A stretch of DNA of 32,178 nt, from assembly GCA_937858995.1 (NCBI GenBank), contig CALLZC010000137.1:1-32178 (forward strand), written 5' to 3'. Below the pieces are notes generated by a model, which was not told the origin of the DNA, did no database searches, and was given only the letters and a program-made list of their open reading frames with translations. Source of the DNA: an uncultured Nostocoides sp. (GTDB lineage Bacteria; Actinomycetota; Actinomycetes; Actinomycetales; Dermatophilaceae). Numbering within the stretch: position 1 is the first letter of the stretch; each line of letters begins with the position of its first letter. A program made the translations under genes and the position numbers. Of the stretch, positions 24,127-32,178 are shown piece by piece.

Positions 24127-24969
24127 ATGCCCCGCCTGCGCATCGACCTCGCGTATGACGGGGGCGGCTTCGCCGGCTGGGCGGCCCAGCCCGGCCAGCG
24201 GACCGTCGAAGGGGAACTCAGCGCGGCGCTCGCGACGATCCTGCGCGCGCCCGACCCGATCCGACTGACCGTCGCCGGTCGTACGGATGCGGGGGTGCAC
24301 GCGCGCGGTCAGGTCGCGCACGTCGAGGTCGCCCCCGAAGCGTTTGCCTCGCTGCCCGGCCGGTCGGCGCGAGTGCCCGAGCAGGCGGCCGGCGAGCGGC
24401 TGAACGCGGTGCTGCCCGCAGATATCGTGGTGCGCTCGGTGAGCGTGGCGCCGCCTGGATTCGACGCGCGGTTCGCCCCCCTGTGGCGGCGCTATCGCTA
24501 TCGGCTGTGTGACAACCCGGCGGCACTCGATCCGCTGCGCCGACACGACACCGTGGTTCTCAAGAGCCCACTGGACGTCACATCGATGAACGCCGCCGCG
24601 CGACTCTTGGTGGGCCTCAACGACTTCGCGGCGTTCTGCAAGCGCCGAGAGGGGGCGAGCACGATCCGGGAGCTACTGGCATACGACTGGTCGCGAGACG
24701 ACGACGGCATCGTCGTGGGGACCGTGCGCGCCGATGCCTTCTGTCACTCGATGGTCCGCGCCTTGGTGGGGGCGCTCGTTCCGGTCGGAACGGGCCGGGT
24801 GGGGATCGACTTTCCCGCGCGCGTGCTGCGCGCCGGAGTCCGTGACCCGCGGGTGAAGGTCATGGCCCCGCACGGGCTGAGCCTGGAGGAGGTGCGCTAC
24901 CCCGCCGACGCGGAGCTGATGGCCCGGGCCACCCTGACCCGATCCGTGCGGGGACCGGTGGATCGCTGA
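24127..24969 (+). CDS. truA: tRNA pseudouridine38-40 synthase TruA
   Basis: Converts uridines 38-40 of the anticodon stem to pseudouridine. 280 aa. The catalytic aspartate is D54 in VAGRTDAGVHARGQVAH; the N-terminal LRIDLAYDGGGFAGWAAQPG and later RLCHSMVR-like segment (ADAFCHSMVRALVGALVPVG) complete the active-site cleft. ATG 24127 gives the family start. It lies 168 bases after rplQ, the usual rplQ-truA neighbourhood, but separated by two hairpins. Confidence 0.95.
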   Translation: MPRLRIDLAYDGGGFAGWAAQPGQRTVEGELSAALATILRAPDPIRLTVAGRTDAGVHARGQVAHVEVAPEAFASLPGRSARVPEQAAGERLNAVLPADIVVRSVSVAPPGFDARFAPLWRRYRYRLCDNPAALDPLRRHDTVVLKSPLDVTSMNAAARLLVGLNDFAAFCKRREGASTIRELLAYDWSRDDDGIVVGTVRADAFCHSMVRALVGALVPVGTGRVGIDFPARVLRAGVRDPRVKVMAPHGLSLEEVRYPADAELMARATLTRSVRGPVDR

Positions 24970-24984
24970 CGGGCGGGTGTGTGG

Positions 24985-25434
24985 TCACGTCCGGGGGGAA
25001 CCATCGGCCGGGAAGGTCGAGAGCAGGATCGAGGTCTCGGTATTGCGGACCCCGGGCATGGCCCGGATCGCCGCGAGAACCTCATCGAGGGCGGCCAGTG
25101 ATCCGACCCGAATCTCGGCGATCAGGTCCCAGGTCCCATTGGTCGTGTGCAGGCGGTGTATGGCGGGCAGCCGCCCGAGCGAGCGCGCTGCCGCCCGCGT
25201 GCTCACCCCCTGCAACTGCATCGAGGTCAGGGCGCGCACGGTGAGGTCGTCGATCTCGCCACCGGTCTCGATCGTGAACCGGCGGATGACGCCTGCGGAC
25301 AGGAGTCGATTGATTCGGGCCTGAATCGTTGCGCGGGATACGCCGTGCTGGCCCGCCAGGGTCGCGATCGGCACCCGGGAGTTCTGGTAGAGGGCGCTCA
25401 GCAGGCTCCGGTCGAGCCGATCAAGACGTGTCAC
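24985..25434 (-). CDS. Lrp/AsnC-family transcriptional regulator
   Basis: 149 aa. N-terminal helix-turn-helix (LDRLDRSLLSALYQNSRVPI, then ATLAGQHGVSRATIQARINR, residues 3-50) followed by an ACT-like RAM ligand domain (about 65-140). GTG 25434 is chosen because it gives the normal N-terminus; a frame continuing up to ATG 25524 would add a hydrophobic stretch unlike the family. It is divergent from arcD, so it is probably the arginine-responsive (or related amino-acid) regulator of the arginine deiminase operon. The ligand is inferred from context. Confidence 0.88.
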   Translation of the reverse strand: MTRLDRLDRSLLSALYQNSRVPIATLAGQHGVSRATIQARINRLLSAGVIRRFTIETGGEIDDLTVRALTSMQLQGVSTRAAARSLGRLPAIHRLHTTNGTWDLIAEIRVGSLAALDEVLAAIRAMPGVRNTETSILLSTFPADGSPRT

Positions 25435-25480
25435 GACTCCAAGTCTGAGCAGGAGAGCGAGCAGTTTGCCAGTCAGGCAT

Positions 25481-25529
25481 ACATAATGCGCAAATTTCAC
25501 CGCAGATGATAGACAAAATCGCATTGTGT
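25481..25529. promoter_or_regulatory. Candidate Lrp/AsnC operator for the arc operon
   Basis: ACATAATGCG (25481-25490) and CGCATTGTGT (25520-25529) form a 10-bp inverted repeat (9/10 match) with a 29-base AT-richer spacer, in the middle of the 305-base divergent region. The arm spacing suits the multimeric Lrp/AsnC proteins. Promoters for both directions should flank it, but no strong -35/-10 pair was identified. Confidence 0.5.
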
Positions 25530-25564
25530 CTGACGCCGCGTCGGGCCACGCTAGAGAGGTGAGA

Positions 25565-25695
25565 GACCCCCGCTAGCGGGTCCTGCGGCAGCCCGTGTCG
25601 GGCGCGGCTCACGCACCCGGCCCCCCCGCCCCCGATCCGTGCGGCACGGTCGCCTCACCCGGCGTCCCGCCGAGCATCCGTCGCGAACACGCGAC
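25565..25695 (+). promoter_or_regulatory. Structured 5' leader of arcD
   Basis: Three short perfect hairpins in the leader: CCCGCTAGCGGG core (25565-25582), GCCCG-TGT-CGGGC (25591-25603) and GTCGCG-AACA-CGCGAC (25680-25695). Together with the divergent region they account for most of 25435-25739. Function unknown; no recognised riboswitch fold was seen. Confidence 0.35.
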
Positions 25696-25739
25696 TGCCC
25701 GTCGGCCCGACGCGCTCATCGCTCGGAAAGGAATCACCG

Positions 25740-27212
25740 TTGAGCAGCCAGACATCGGACATCCAGGCGCGTGTCCAGGAACCCACCGCAAAGGGGCTGA
25801 CCCTCGGCCCACTGACCGCACTGGTGGTCGGATCGATGATTGGGGCTGGCATCTTCGGACTCCCGTCGCAGATGGCGGGCAGCGCGGCACCCGGCCCGCT
25901 GCTGCTCGGCTGGCTCATCACCGGAGTCGGGATGCTCGCCCTGGCGCTCGTCTTCCAGCGCCTCGCGAACGCGCGCCCTGACGTCGAGGGTGGCGTCTAC
26001 GGGTATGCCCGCGCCGGCTTCGGTGACTACGTCGGGTACACCTCGGCCTGGGGCTACTGGATCAGCGCCTGGATCGGCAATGTGAGCTACTTCGTCTTGC
26101 TGTTCGCGACCCTGGGGACGTTCTTTCCGGTGTTCGGACAAGGGAACACGATGCCCGCCATCCTCGCGGCCTCCATCGCCTTGTGGGTCGTGCACGCCCT
26201 CGTCCTGCGGGGGGTGCAGGGGGCCACGGTCGTCAATCTCGTGGTGACGATCGCCAAGGTGGTGCCCCTCCTGCTCTTCATCGTCGTCGCGCTGTTCGCC
26301 TTCAAGGCCGGGATCTTCACCCAGGACTTCTGGGGCCGCGTCACCACCATCTCGAGCGACGGCTCGGACGCGGGGCTCGGCTCGACCATGGACCAGGTGC
26401 GCAACATGATGCTGGTGACGGTCTGGGTCTTCATCGGCATCGAAGGCGCCAGCGTCTACTCCACCCGCGCCGCCCGCCGCAGTGACGTCGGGCGCGCCAC
26501 GGTGATCGGTTTTCTCGGCGTCCTCGCGCTCCTCCTGGCCGTCAATGTGCTGGCCTATGGGGCCATGCCTCAGAGCGACATCGCCGCGCTCGATGATCCA
26601 TCGCTGGCCGGTGTGATGCGGCATATCGTCGGCCCCTGGGGGACGACCTTCATCTCGATCGGCCTGATGATCTCGCTGGTTGGCGCCTTTTTGGCCTGGG
26701 TGCTGCTCTGCGCCGAGATTCTGGCGATCCCGGCCCGCGACCGCGTGCTGCCGGCCTGGCTGGGCACCGTGAATGCCAAGGGCACCCCCACGGGCGCGCT
26801 CTGGCTGACCAATCTCTGCATCCAGGTCATGCTCGTGTGGACCTACTTCAACGCCTCGACCTACACCAACCTCGTCCTGCTCGCGAGTTCGCTGGTGCTG
26901 CTGCCGTACTTGTGGTCCGCGTCATACGCCCTGATCGTCGCGCTCCGTGAGGAGCGCTCGGCCCGCCTCGCCGCGCTGGCACCGGCCGTTGTCGCCACCG
27001 TGTATGCCGTGTGGCTGGTCTACGCCGGCGGCCTGCAGTACCTGCTGGTGGCCGCGCTGGCCTACCTGATCGGCACCGCCTTCTATGTCTACGCCAAGCG
27101 GTCGGCTGGCCAGTCGCCGTTCACGGCCAAGGACCTGCCAGCCCTGATCGTGGTCGCCCTCGGGTCAATTGCCGCCGTCATCGGTTTCGCCAACGGCTCG
27201 CTCCGCCTCTAG
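25740..27212 (+). CDS. arcD: Arginine:ornithine antiporter
   Basis: APC-superfamily membrane exchanger (basic amino acid/polyamine antiporter family) that brings in arginine for outgoing ornithine, at no energy cost. 490 aa with 12-13 predicted helices. Family marks: [20 protein letters not shown] at about residues 31-50, [38 protein letters not shown]. The TTG start at 25740 has AAAGGA 7 bases upstream. First gene of arcDABC, 73 bases before arcA. Specificity for arginine/ornithine rests on the adjacent arcABC. Confidence 0.92.
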   Translation: MSSQTSDIQARVQEPTAKGLTLGPLTALVVGSMIGAGIFGLPSQMAGSAAPGPLLLGWLITGVGMLALALVFQRLANARPDVEGGVYGYARAGFGDYVGYTSAWGYWISAWIGNVSYFVLLFATLGTFFPVFGQGNTMPAILAASIALWVVHALVLRGVQGATVVNLVVTIAKVVPLLLFIVVALFAFKAGIFTQDFWGRVTTISSDGSDAGLGSTMDQVRNMMLVTVWVFIGIEGASVYSTRAARRSDVGRATVIGFLGVLALLLAVNVLAYGAMPQSDIAALDDPSLAGVMRHIVGPWGTTFISIGLMISLVGAFLAWVLLCAEILAIPARDRVLPAWLGTVNAKGTPTGALWLTNLCIQVMLVWTYFNASTYTNLVLLASSLVLLPYLWSASYALIVALREERSARLAALAPAVVATVYAVWLVYAGGLQYLLVAALAYLIGTAFYVYAKRSAGQSPFTAKDLPALIVVALGSIAAVIGFANGSLRL

Positions 27213-27285
27213 CGGGGCCGCGCCGGTCCACAACCGGGTCCCGCTCTCGATCACTCACCAACCTCCTACCAGAAGGGGACAACCC

Positions 27286-28557
27286 ATGAACTCACCCTCA
27301 CTCGGCGTCTATTCGGAGGCCGGCAAACTCCGCTCCGTCTTGGTATGCCGTCCTGGCTTGGCCCACTTGCGGCTCACGCCCGAGACTGCGTCCGAACTGC
27401 TCTACGACGATGTGCTCTGGGTCTCCGCGGCCAAGCGCGACCACTATGACTTCGTCACCAAGATGCGCGATCGCGACATCGAGGTGCTTGACCTGCACGA
27501 GCTGCTGGCTGAAACGGTGGCCAACCCGCTGGCCAGAACGTGGGTGTTGGACCGTCGGATGACGACCAACCAACTCGGGCCCGGGTTGGTGCACGAGACC
27601 CGTGCGTGGCTGGAGGGGCTCGCCCCCGAGCAGGCCGCGGAGTTCCTTATCGGTGGGATTTCCTACTGGGACATCCCCGATGATCTGGCGGGCAACTACC
27701 TGACGACCTTGCGGGACAACCTGGACCAGCCCGGTTGGATTCTGCCGCCGCTGCCCAACACCCAATTCATGCGCGATAACACCTCATGGATCTTCGACGG
27801 CGTGACCCAGAATCCGATGTACTGGCAGGCTCGCCAGCACGAGACGCTGCTCACCGCGGCCGTCTATCGGTTCCACCCGCGGTTCACCGCGCACACCTTC
27901 CCGATCTACTACGGCGACTATGACGAGCCGGGGTTGCCCGTCGCCGGTGCGGACCGCGGCACCCAGTCGCTCGAAGGCGGCGATGTGATGCCGGTCGGGC
28001 GCGGCACCGTGGTCATCGGCATGGGCGAGCGCACCTCGCAGTCGGCCATCGCCGAGCTCTCGAAGCGGCTCTTTGCCGCGGGCGCAGCCGAGCAGGTCAT
28101 CGCCGCGGTGCTCCCCAAGTCGCGCTCGGCAATGCACCTGGACACGGTCTTCACCTTCTGCAGCGAAGATACGGTCACCTCCTTCCGGCCCATCGTCGAC
28201 CACGTAGTCCCGCTCATCGTGCGCCCGGATGACACGAGCCCCAACGGCCTGCATCTCGAGCGCTCCAGCAAGGGTCTGGTCGAGACGATCGGCGGCTTCC
28301 TCGGGGTCGACTTCAGGGTCGTGGCCACCGGGGGAGACCGCTGGGGTCGGGAGCGCGAGCAGTGGGACGACGGCAACAACGTCGTGGCGATCGAGCCGGG
28401 CGTGGTCGTGGGCTACGACCGCAATGTCGCGACCAACACGCTCCTGCGCAAGGCGGGCATCGAGGTCATCACCATCACGGCAGCGGAGCTCGGCCGCGGT
28501 CGCGGCGGCGGTCGCTGCATGACCTGCCCGATTGCGCGCGACCCGCTCTACCTCTGA
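27286..28557 (+). CDS. arcA: Arginine deiminase
   Basis: Hydrolyses arginine to citrulline and ammonia. 423 aa. The catalytic cysteine is C411 in [15 protein letters not shown] near the C-terminus; the other active-site segments are [21 protein letters not shown] and [19 protein letters not shown] precedes the ATG. The citrulline goes to arcB next door. Confidence 0.97.
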   Translation: MNSPSLGVYSEAGKLRSVLVCRPGLAHLRLTPETASELLYDDVLWVSAAKRDHYDFVTKMRDRDIEVLDLHELLAETVANPLARTWVLDRRMTTNQLGPGLVHETRAWLEGLAPEQAAEFLIGGISYWDIPDDLAGNYLTTLRDNLDQPGWILPPLPNTQFMRDNTSWIFDGVTQNPMYWQARQHETLLTAAVYRFHPRFTAHTFPIYYGDYDEPGLPVAGADRGTQSLEGGDVMPVGRGTVVIGMGERTSQSAIAELSKRLFAAGAAEQVIAAVLPKSRSAMHLDTVFTFCSEDTVTSFRPIVDHVVPLIVRPDDTSPNGLHLERSSKGLVETIGGFLGVDFRVVATGGDRWGREREQWDDGNNVVAIEPGVVVGYDRNVATNTLLRKAGIEVITITAAELGRGRGGGRCMTCPIARDPLYL

Positions 28558-28611
28558 GGCCGCAACCACCCGACATACCCATCAACAACTCCTGACGAAA
28601 GAGGAAGCACG

Positions 28612-29616
28612 ATGCCCTTCAACAACCGAAACCGCAACGTCCTCAGCCTTGTTCACCACACCGACCGCGACCTGCACTACCTGCTGGATCTCGCGCGGGA
28701 CCTCAAGCGGGCCAAGTACGCCGGTGATGAAATGCCGCGGCTGCGTGGCAAGAACATTGCTCTCATCTTCGAGAAGACCTCCACTCGCACGCGGTGTGCC
28801 TTCGAGGTGGCGGCCTACGACCAGGGTGCCCATGTCACCTACATCGACCCCACCTCCTCCCAGATCGGCCACAAGGAATCGATGAAGGACACCGCCCGCG
28901 TGCTCGGCCGGATGTACGACGCCATCGAGTACCGCGGCTCGGCGCAGCAGATTGTCGAGGAGCTGGCCGAGTATGCCGGGGTACCGGTCTACAACGGGCT
29001 CACCGACGAATTCCACCCGACCCAGATGCTCGCCGACATCCTCACGATGACCGAGCACTGCGCCAAGCCCATGCACGAGATCGCCTACGCCTTCGTCGGT
29101 GACGGCCGCAACAATGTCGCCAACTCCTTGCTTCTCGTGGGTGCCAAGTTGGGGATGGACGTGCGCATCGGCGCGCCGCGGGAGCTGTGGCCCAGCCCGG
29201 AGCATGTCGCCCTGTGCCGCACCTTCGCCGAGCAATCGGGCGCACGCATCCTGATCACCGACGACCCGAAGGCAGCTGTCGCCGGGGTGGACTTCATCCA
29301 CACCGACGTCTGGGTGTCGATGGGGGAGCCCATCGAGAGCTGGTCGGATCGGATCGCGGCGCTCCTGCCCTTCCAGGTCAACCCCGAGCTCATGGCGGCG
29401 GCGAACAACCCACGGGTGAAGTTCATGCACTGCTTGCCAGCCTTCCACAACAGTGAGACCAAGGTCGGCGCCCGGATCGCCGAGCAATACCCGCAGCTGC
29501 GCGGCGGCATCGAGGTGACCGAGACGGTGTTCGAGTCGCCGGCCAATATCGCCTTCGAACAGGCCGAGAACCGGATGCACACGATCAAGGCCATCCTCGT
29601 GGCCACCCTGAGCTGA
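28612..29616 (+). CDS. arcB: Ornithine carbamoyltransferase, catabolic
   Basis: Phosphorolyses citrulline to ornithine and carbamoyl phosphate. 334 aa. Carbamoyl-phosphate loop STRTR at residues 57-61, ornithine-binding region DVWVSMGE, and HCLPAFHN near residue 272. The sequence type does not itself prove catabolic direction; the arc operon context does. It lies 54 bases after arcA and 14 before arcC. Confidence 0.96.
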   Translation: MPFNNRNRNVLSLVHHTDRDLHYLLDLARDLKRAKYAGDEMPRLRGKNIALIFEKTSTRTRCAFEVAAYDQGAHVTYIDPTSSQIGHKESMKDTARVLGRMYDAIEYRGSAQQIVEELAEYAGVPVYNGLTDEFHPTQMLADILTMTEHCAKPMHEIAYAFVGDGRNNVANSLLLVGAKLGMDVRIGAPRELWPSPEHVALCRTFAEQSGARILITDDPKAAVAGVDFIHTDVWVSMGEPIESWSDRIAALLPFQVNPELMAAANNPRVKFMHCLPAFHNSETKVGARIAEQYPQLRGGIEVTETVFESPANIAFEQAENRMHTIKAILVATLS

Positions 29617-29630
29617 CGGGAGCTAAGACC

Positions 29631-30545
29631 ATGCGTATCGTCATCGCCCTCGGGGGCAACGCCCTGCTCAAGCGCGGGGAACCCATGGACGCGGCCACTC
29701 AGCGGGCCAATGTGCGCATCGCGTGCGAGCGCATCGCCGAGGTCGTCCCCGGCAACGACATCGTCGTGGCGCACGGCAACGGGCCGCAGGTCGGCTTGCT
29801 CGCCTTGCAGCAGGCTGCCTATGAGGCGGTTGCGCCCTATCCGCTCGACGTCCTCGGAGCCCAGACGGAAGCCATGATCGGCTACGTCATCGAACAGGAG
29901 CTCGGCAACCTCCTGCCCTTCGACAAGCCCCTGGCGACCCTTCTCACTCAGGTCGAAGTGTGGGCGGATGACCCCGCCTTCGACCATCCCACGAAGCCGA
30001 TCGGCCCGATCTACGACAAGGAGAGCGCCCAGCGGCTGGCCGCGGACAAGGGGTGGACGATCGCACCGGACGGTGACGCGTTCCGTCGGGTCGTGGCCAG
30101 CCCCGAGCCGCGGCGGATCTTTGAGATCCGTCCGATCCGGCTCCTGCTCGAGGCCGGGACGGTCGTGATCTGCGCCGGCGGCGGCGGCATCCCGACCATG
30201 TATGACGACGAGCGCAAGCTCCACGGGGTCGAGGCCGTGATCGACAAGGACCTCGCATCGGCCCTGCTGGCCGAGCAGTTGCATGCGGATCTCTTCGTCA
30301 TCGCCACCGATGTCGATGGGGTCTATGCAGACTGGGGCACCGAGAACCAGCGCCGGATCGCCACCGCTCACCCGGACGACTTCGCCACGGCGTCCTTCGC
30401 AGCCGGTTCGATGGGGCCAAAGGTCAAGGCCGCCGTTCGCTTCGTCGAACGCACGGGCCGCCCGGCGGCCATCGGGTCCTTGGATGACATCAGCGCCATC
30501 GTGCGCGGCGCGGGAGACGCCGGGACGGTGATCAGCGCCGGGTGA
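29631..30545 (+). CDS. arcC: Carbamate kinase
   Basis: Makes ATP from carbamoyl phosphate and ADP, the energy-yielding step of the deiminase pathway. 304 aa, amino-acid kinase fold. [14 protein letters not shown] at residues 6-19, [30 protein letters not shown], and [15 protein letters not shown] are typical. Closes the arcDABC set; the regulator is divergent from arcD. Confidence 0.96.
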   Translation: MRIVIALGGNALLKRGEPMDAATQRANVRIACERIAEVVPGNDIVVAHGNGPQVGLLALQQAAYEAVAPYPLDVLGAQTEAMIGYVIEQELGNLLPFDKPLATLLTQVEVWADDPAFDHPTKPIGPIYDKESAQRLAADKGWTIAPDGDAFRRVVASPEPRRIFEIRPIRLLLEAGTVVICAGGGGIPTMYDDERKLHGVEAVIDKDLASALLAEQLHADLFVIATDVDGVYADWGTENQRRIATAHPDDFATASFAAGSMGPKVKAAVRFVERTGRPAAIGSLDDISAIVRGAGDAGTVISAG

Positions 30546-30635
30546 GGGACTGAGCGCGCGGCCTGGACGTGGACCGGTCGGCGCACGGTTGTGCCGCTGT
30601 GCCGAACCTCTCCCGGGGATCTGCTCGCCGGGGTG

Positions 30636-30677
30636 GGGCGCCTCGCTAAGGTGGAAAGTGACTCGGCGAGCGCGCCC
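30636..30677. promoter_or_regulatory. Inverted repeat upstream of mutA
   Basis: GGGCGCCTCGC (30636-30646) pairs with GCGAG-C-GCGCCC (30666-30677, one bulged C) around a 19-base loop that holds TAAGGT, a possible -10. It sits 46 bases before the mutA start. It could be an operator around a promoter or a terminator of the arc operon; the 178-base spacer has no other clear structure. Confidence 0.4.
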
Positions 30678-30723
30678 GACCCGGCTGCCGCCTGCCGCAC
30701 TGCCCTGACCCGAGGAGCCTTGC

Positions 30724-32120
30724 ATGCCCGGCGCCGAACCCTCCGCGACGATGCCGTTGGCGGCCACCTTCCCACCCCAAACCCACGAGCGCTGGCAGGC
30801 GCTCGTGGCGGGTGTGGTCAACAAGTCCCGCGCCGAGGAGGCCCGGCTCACCCCCGAGCAGGCCGAGGCGAGTCTGCGCAGCACCCTCCCCGGTGGCCTG
30901 GTGATCGACCCGCTGTACGTGCGCCCGGCAACCGCCACTGGACTCGGTGTACCCGCTCGGATGCCCTTCACCCGGGGTCGCGCCGTGCGGGAGCCGGGTG
31001 CGTCCTGGGATGTCCGGCAGCTTCACGACGACCCCGAGGCCGACGCCACCCGGGCTGCGGTTCTGGACGATCTCGAGCACGGCGTCACCTCCGTGTGGGT
31101 CCACGTAGGAGCGGACGGGCTCGCCCCGGCTGACCTCGGGCACGCCCTGGCCGATGTCCGGCTCGACTTGGCACCCGTTGTGGTCTCCGCCACCGACGAT
31201 CAGGCGGGGGCCGCCGCGGCGCTGCTCGCCATCCTGCGCACGACCCCGGGGGCGAGCGGCAATCTGGGCCTCGACCCGATCGGTGCTGCTGCGCGCCTGG
31301 GGTCGGCACCCGAGCTGGCGGGCCTGGCCGATGCGGTCGAGCAGGCGCTGGCTCAGCCGGGGATTGCGGCCATCACGATCGACGCGCGGATCTATCGCGA
31401 CGCCGGGGCGAGCGCGCCGGACGAAATCGCGTGTGCCATCGCCACTGGTGTCAGCTATCTGCGCGCGTTGGACGCTGCGGGCATCGAGCCAGCGACGGCG
31501 TTCCCGCAGATCGCCTTTCGGATCTCCGCGACGGCGGATCAATTCCTCACGACCGCTGCCATCCGGGCGCTGCGCCGGGTGTGGGCCCGGGTGGGTGCCG
31601 CCTGCGCAGTGCCGACGGACCTGCGGGGGGCCCACATTCACGCCGTGACGGCGCTGCGCATGTTCAGCCGTGACGACCCGTGGGTCAACGTCTTGCGCAG
31701 CACGCTCGCGGTCTTCGGCGCATCGGTCGGTGGCGCCGACGCCATCAGTGTGCTGCCCTACGACACCGTCGCCGGGTTGCCCGAGAAGTTCTCGCGGCGC
31801 CTGGCCCGCAACACCCAATTGCTCCTGGCCGACGAATCGAATATCGCGCGGGTCACCGACCCGGCGGGTGGTTCCTGGTATGTCGAGTCGCTCACCGAGC
31901 AGGTGGCGCAGGCCGCCTGGGCGGCGTTCCAGGGGATCGAGCAGGCCGGCGGGATGCCGGTGGCCCTCGCCGAGGGGGTGATCGCGGCCCGGATCGCGAC
32001 GACCCACGAGCAGGACGCCCGGGCGCTCGCCACGCGCCGTCAACCCCTGACCGGAGTCAGCATGTTCCCGCTGGCCGCGGAAGCGCCACTCACCCGGGTG
32101 CCCCGGGCGGTGCTCACGAC
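30724..32120 (+). CDS. mutA: Methylmalonyl-CoA mutase small subunit, truncated by contig end
   Basis: The first 465 codons of the small (non-cobalamin-binding) subunit of the adenosylcobalamin-dependent mutase linking succinyl-CoA and methylmalonyl-CoA. The mutase barrel is recognisable: LPGGLVIDPLYVRP, FTRGRAVREPGASWDVRQLH (the substrate-side region), FRISATADQFLTTAAIRALR, and LPEKFSRRLARNTQLLLADE with DPAGGSWYVESLTEQ. About 150 residues are missing. GAGGAG lies 6 bases before ATG 30724. Past 32120 the frame reads adapter (CLLYTSPSPRD). The large subunit mutB is expected just downstream in the genome. Confidence 0.93.
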
Positions 32121-32178
32121 CTGTCTCTTATACACATCTCCGAGCCCACGAGACGGACTCCTATCTCGTATGCCGTCT
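32121..32178 (+). other. Illumina Nextera i7 adapter (sequencing artefact)
   Basis: Not genomic. CTGTCTCTTATACACATCT (32121-32139) is the Tn5 mosaic end, 32140-32154 is CCGAGCCCACGAGAC, 32155-32162 is index GGACTCCT (N705), and 32163-32178 is the start of P7. The frame of mutA continues through it as the contaminant peptide CLLYTSPSPRD. Confidence 0.99.

Noticed and set aside
25435-25524. Longer Lrp/AsnC regulator from ATG 25524
   Set aside because: It would run through the AT-rich operator region and add a hydrophobic leader not found in this family.
29085-30971. A 628-codon open frame on the minus strand
   Set aside because: It is antisense to arcB, all of arcC and the mutA start; no recognisable domain, so a shadow of high-GC coding DNA.
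57-32120. CRISPR array, tRNA/rRNA genes, insertion sequence, prophage or att site
   Set aside because: Looked for; the only repeats are the 17-bp array, the 18-bp array and the dispersed octamer. No transposase, integrase or cloverleaf-like segment was seen.

Overview
The window is one assembled contig from a high-GC Gram-positive bacterium (Actinomycetota). The best guess is the order Micrococcales, near Intrasporangiaceae/Dermatophilaceae, based on ribosomal protein sequences, gene order, GTG/TTG starts and an F420-type oxidoreductase. Taxonomy is inferred, not computed. The contig is not clean: bases 1-56 and 32121-32178 are Illumina Nextera adapters with their index barcodes. The genome is only 57-32120, and the first and last genes are cut.

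Layout. 57-285: tail of a LysM wall-binding protein, then a hairpin. 372-2747 (minus): a LysR regulator followed by a type II NADH dehydrogenase whose upstream region holds a textbook Rex (NADH/NAD sensor) operator. 2820-4240: an EamA-type exporter diverging from lysR, and a convergent GNAT acetyltransferase. 4241-4731: a 491-base non-coding stretch with four exact-phase 17-bp tandem repeats and a structured leader. 4732-14161: the S10-spc ribosomal protein cluster in canonical order (rpsJ to rplO), tightly packed with 1- or 4-base overlaps. 14162-17178: secY-adk-map behind a long hairpin. 17179-17331: short repeats and a perfect 44-bp palindrome. 17332-19721: three genes not usually found in this cluster (LLM oxidoreductase, thioredoxin, VanW-family protein). 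19895-23958: infA, rpmJ, rpsM, rpsK, rpsD, rpoA, rplQ. 24127: truA. 24985-30545: an arginine deiminase locus, with an Lrp/AsnC regulator diverging from arcD-arcA-arcB-arcC. 30724 to the end: methylmalonyl-CoA mutase small subunit, truncated by the adapter.

How the parts work together. Most of the window builds ribosomes, the RNA polymerase alpha subunit, the Sec translocon and the initiator-methionine peptidase. The flanks are energy metabolism: Rex-controlled NDH-2 for NADH reoxidation, the arginine deiminase route for ATP from arginine without respiration, and a propionate/succinate interconversion enzyme. This fits a facultative or microaerophilic lifestyle, but that is an inference from gene content.

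No CRISPR array, rRNA, tRNA, prophage or insertion sequence was seen. The most unusual signals are: (i) the octamer CGGCATAC, found at least 22 times (11 per strand) where base composition predicts about one, in all coding frames and over-represented between genes; (ii) the Rex site at ndh; (iii) L17 fused to a second small C-terminal domain; (iv) the 44-bp spacerless palindrome; (v) the 4 x 17-bp repeat upstream of the S10 leader; and (vi) two mini-ORFs exactly coupled to ribosomal genes.
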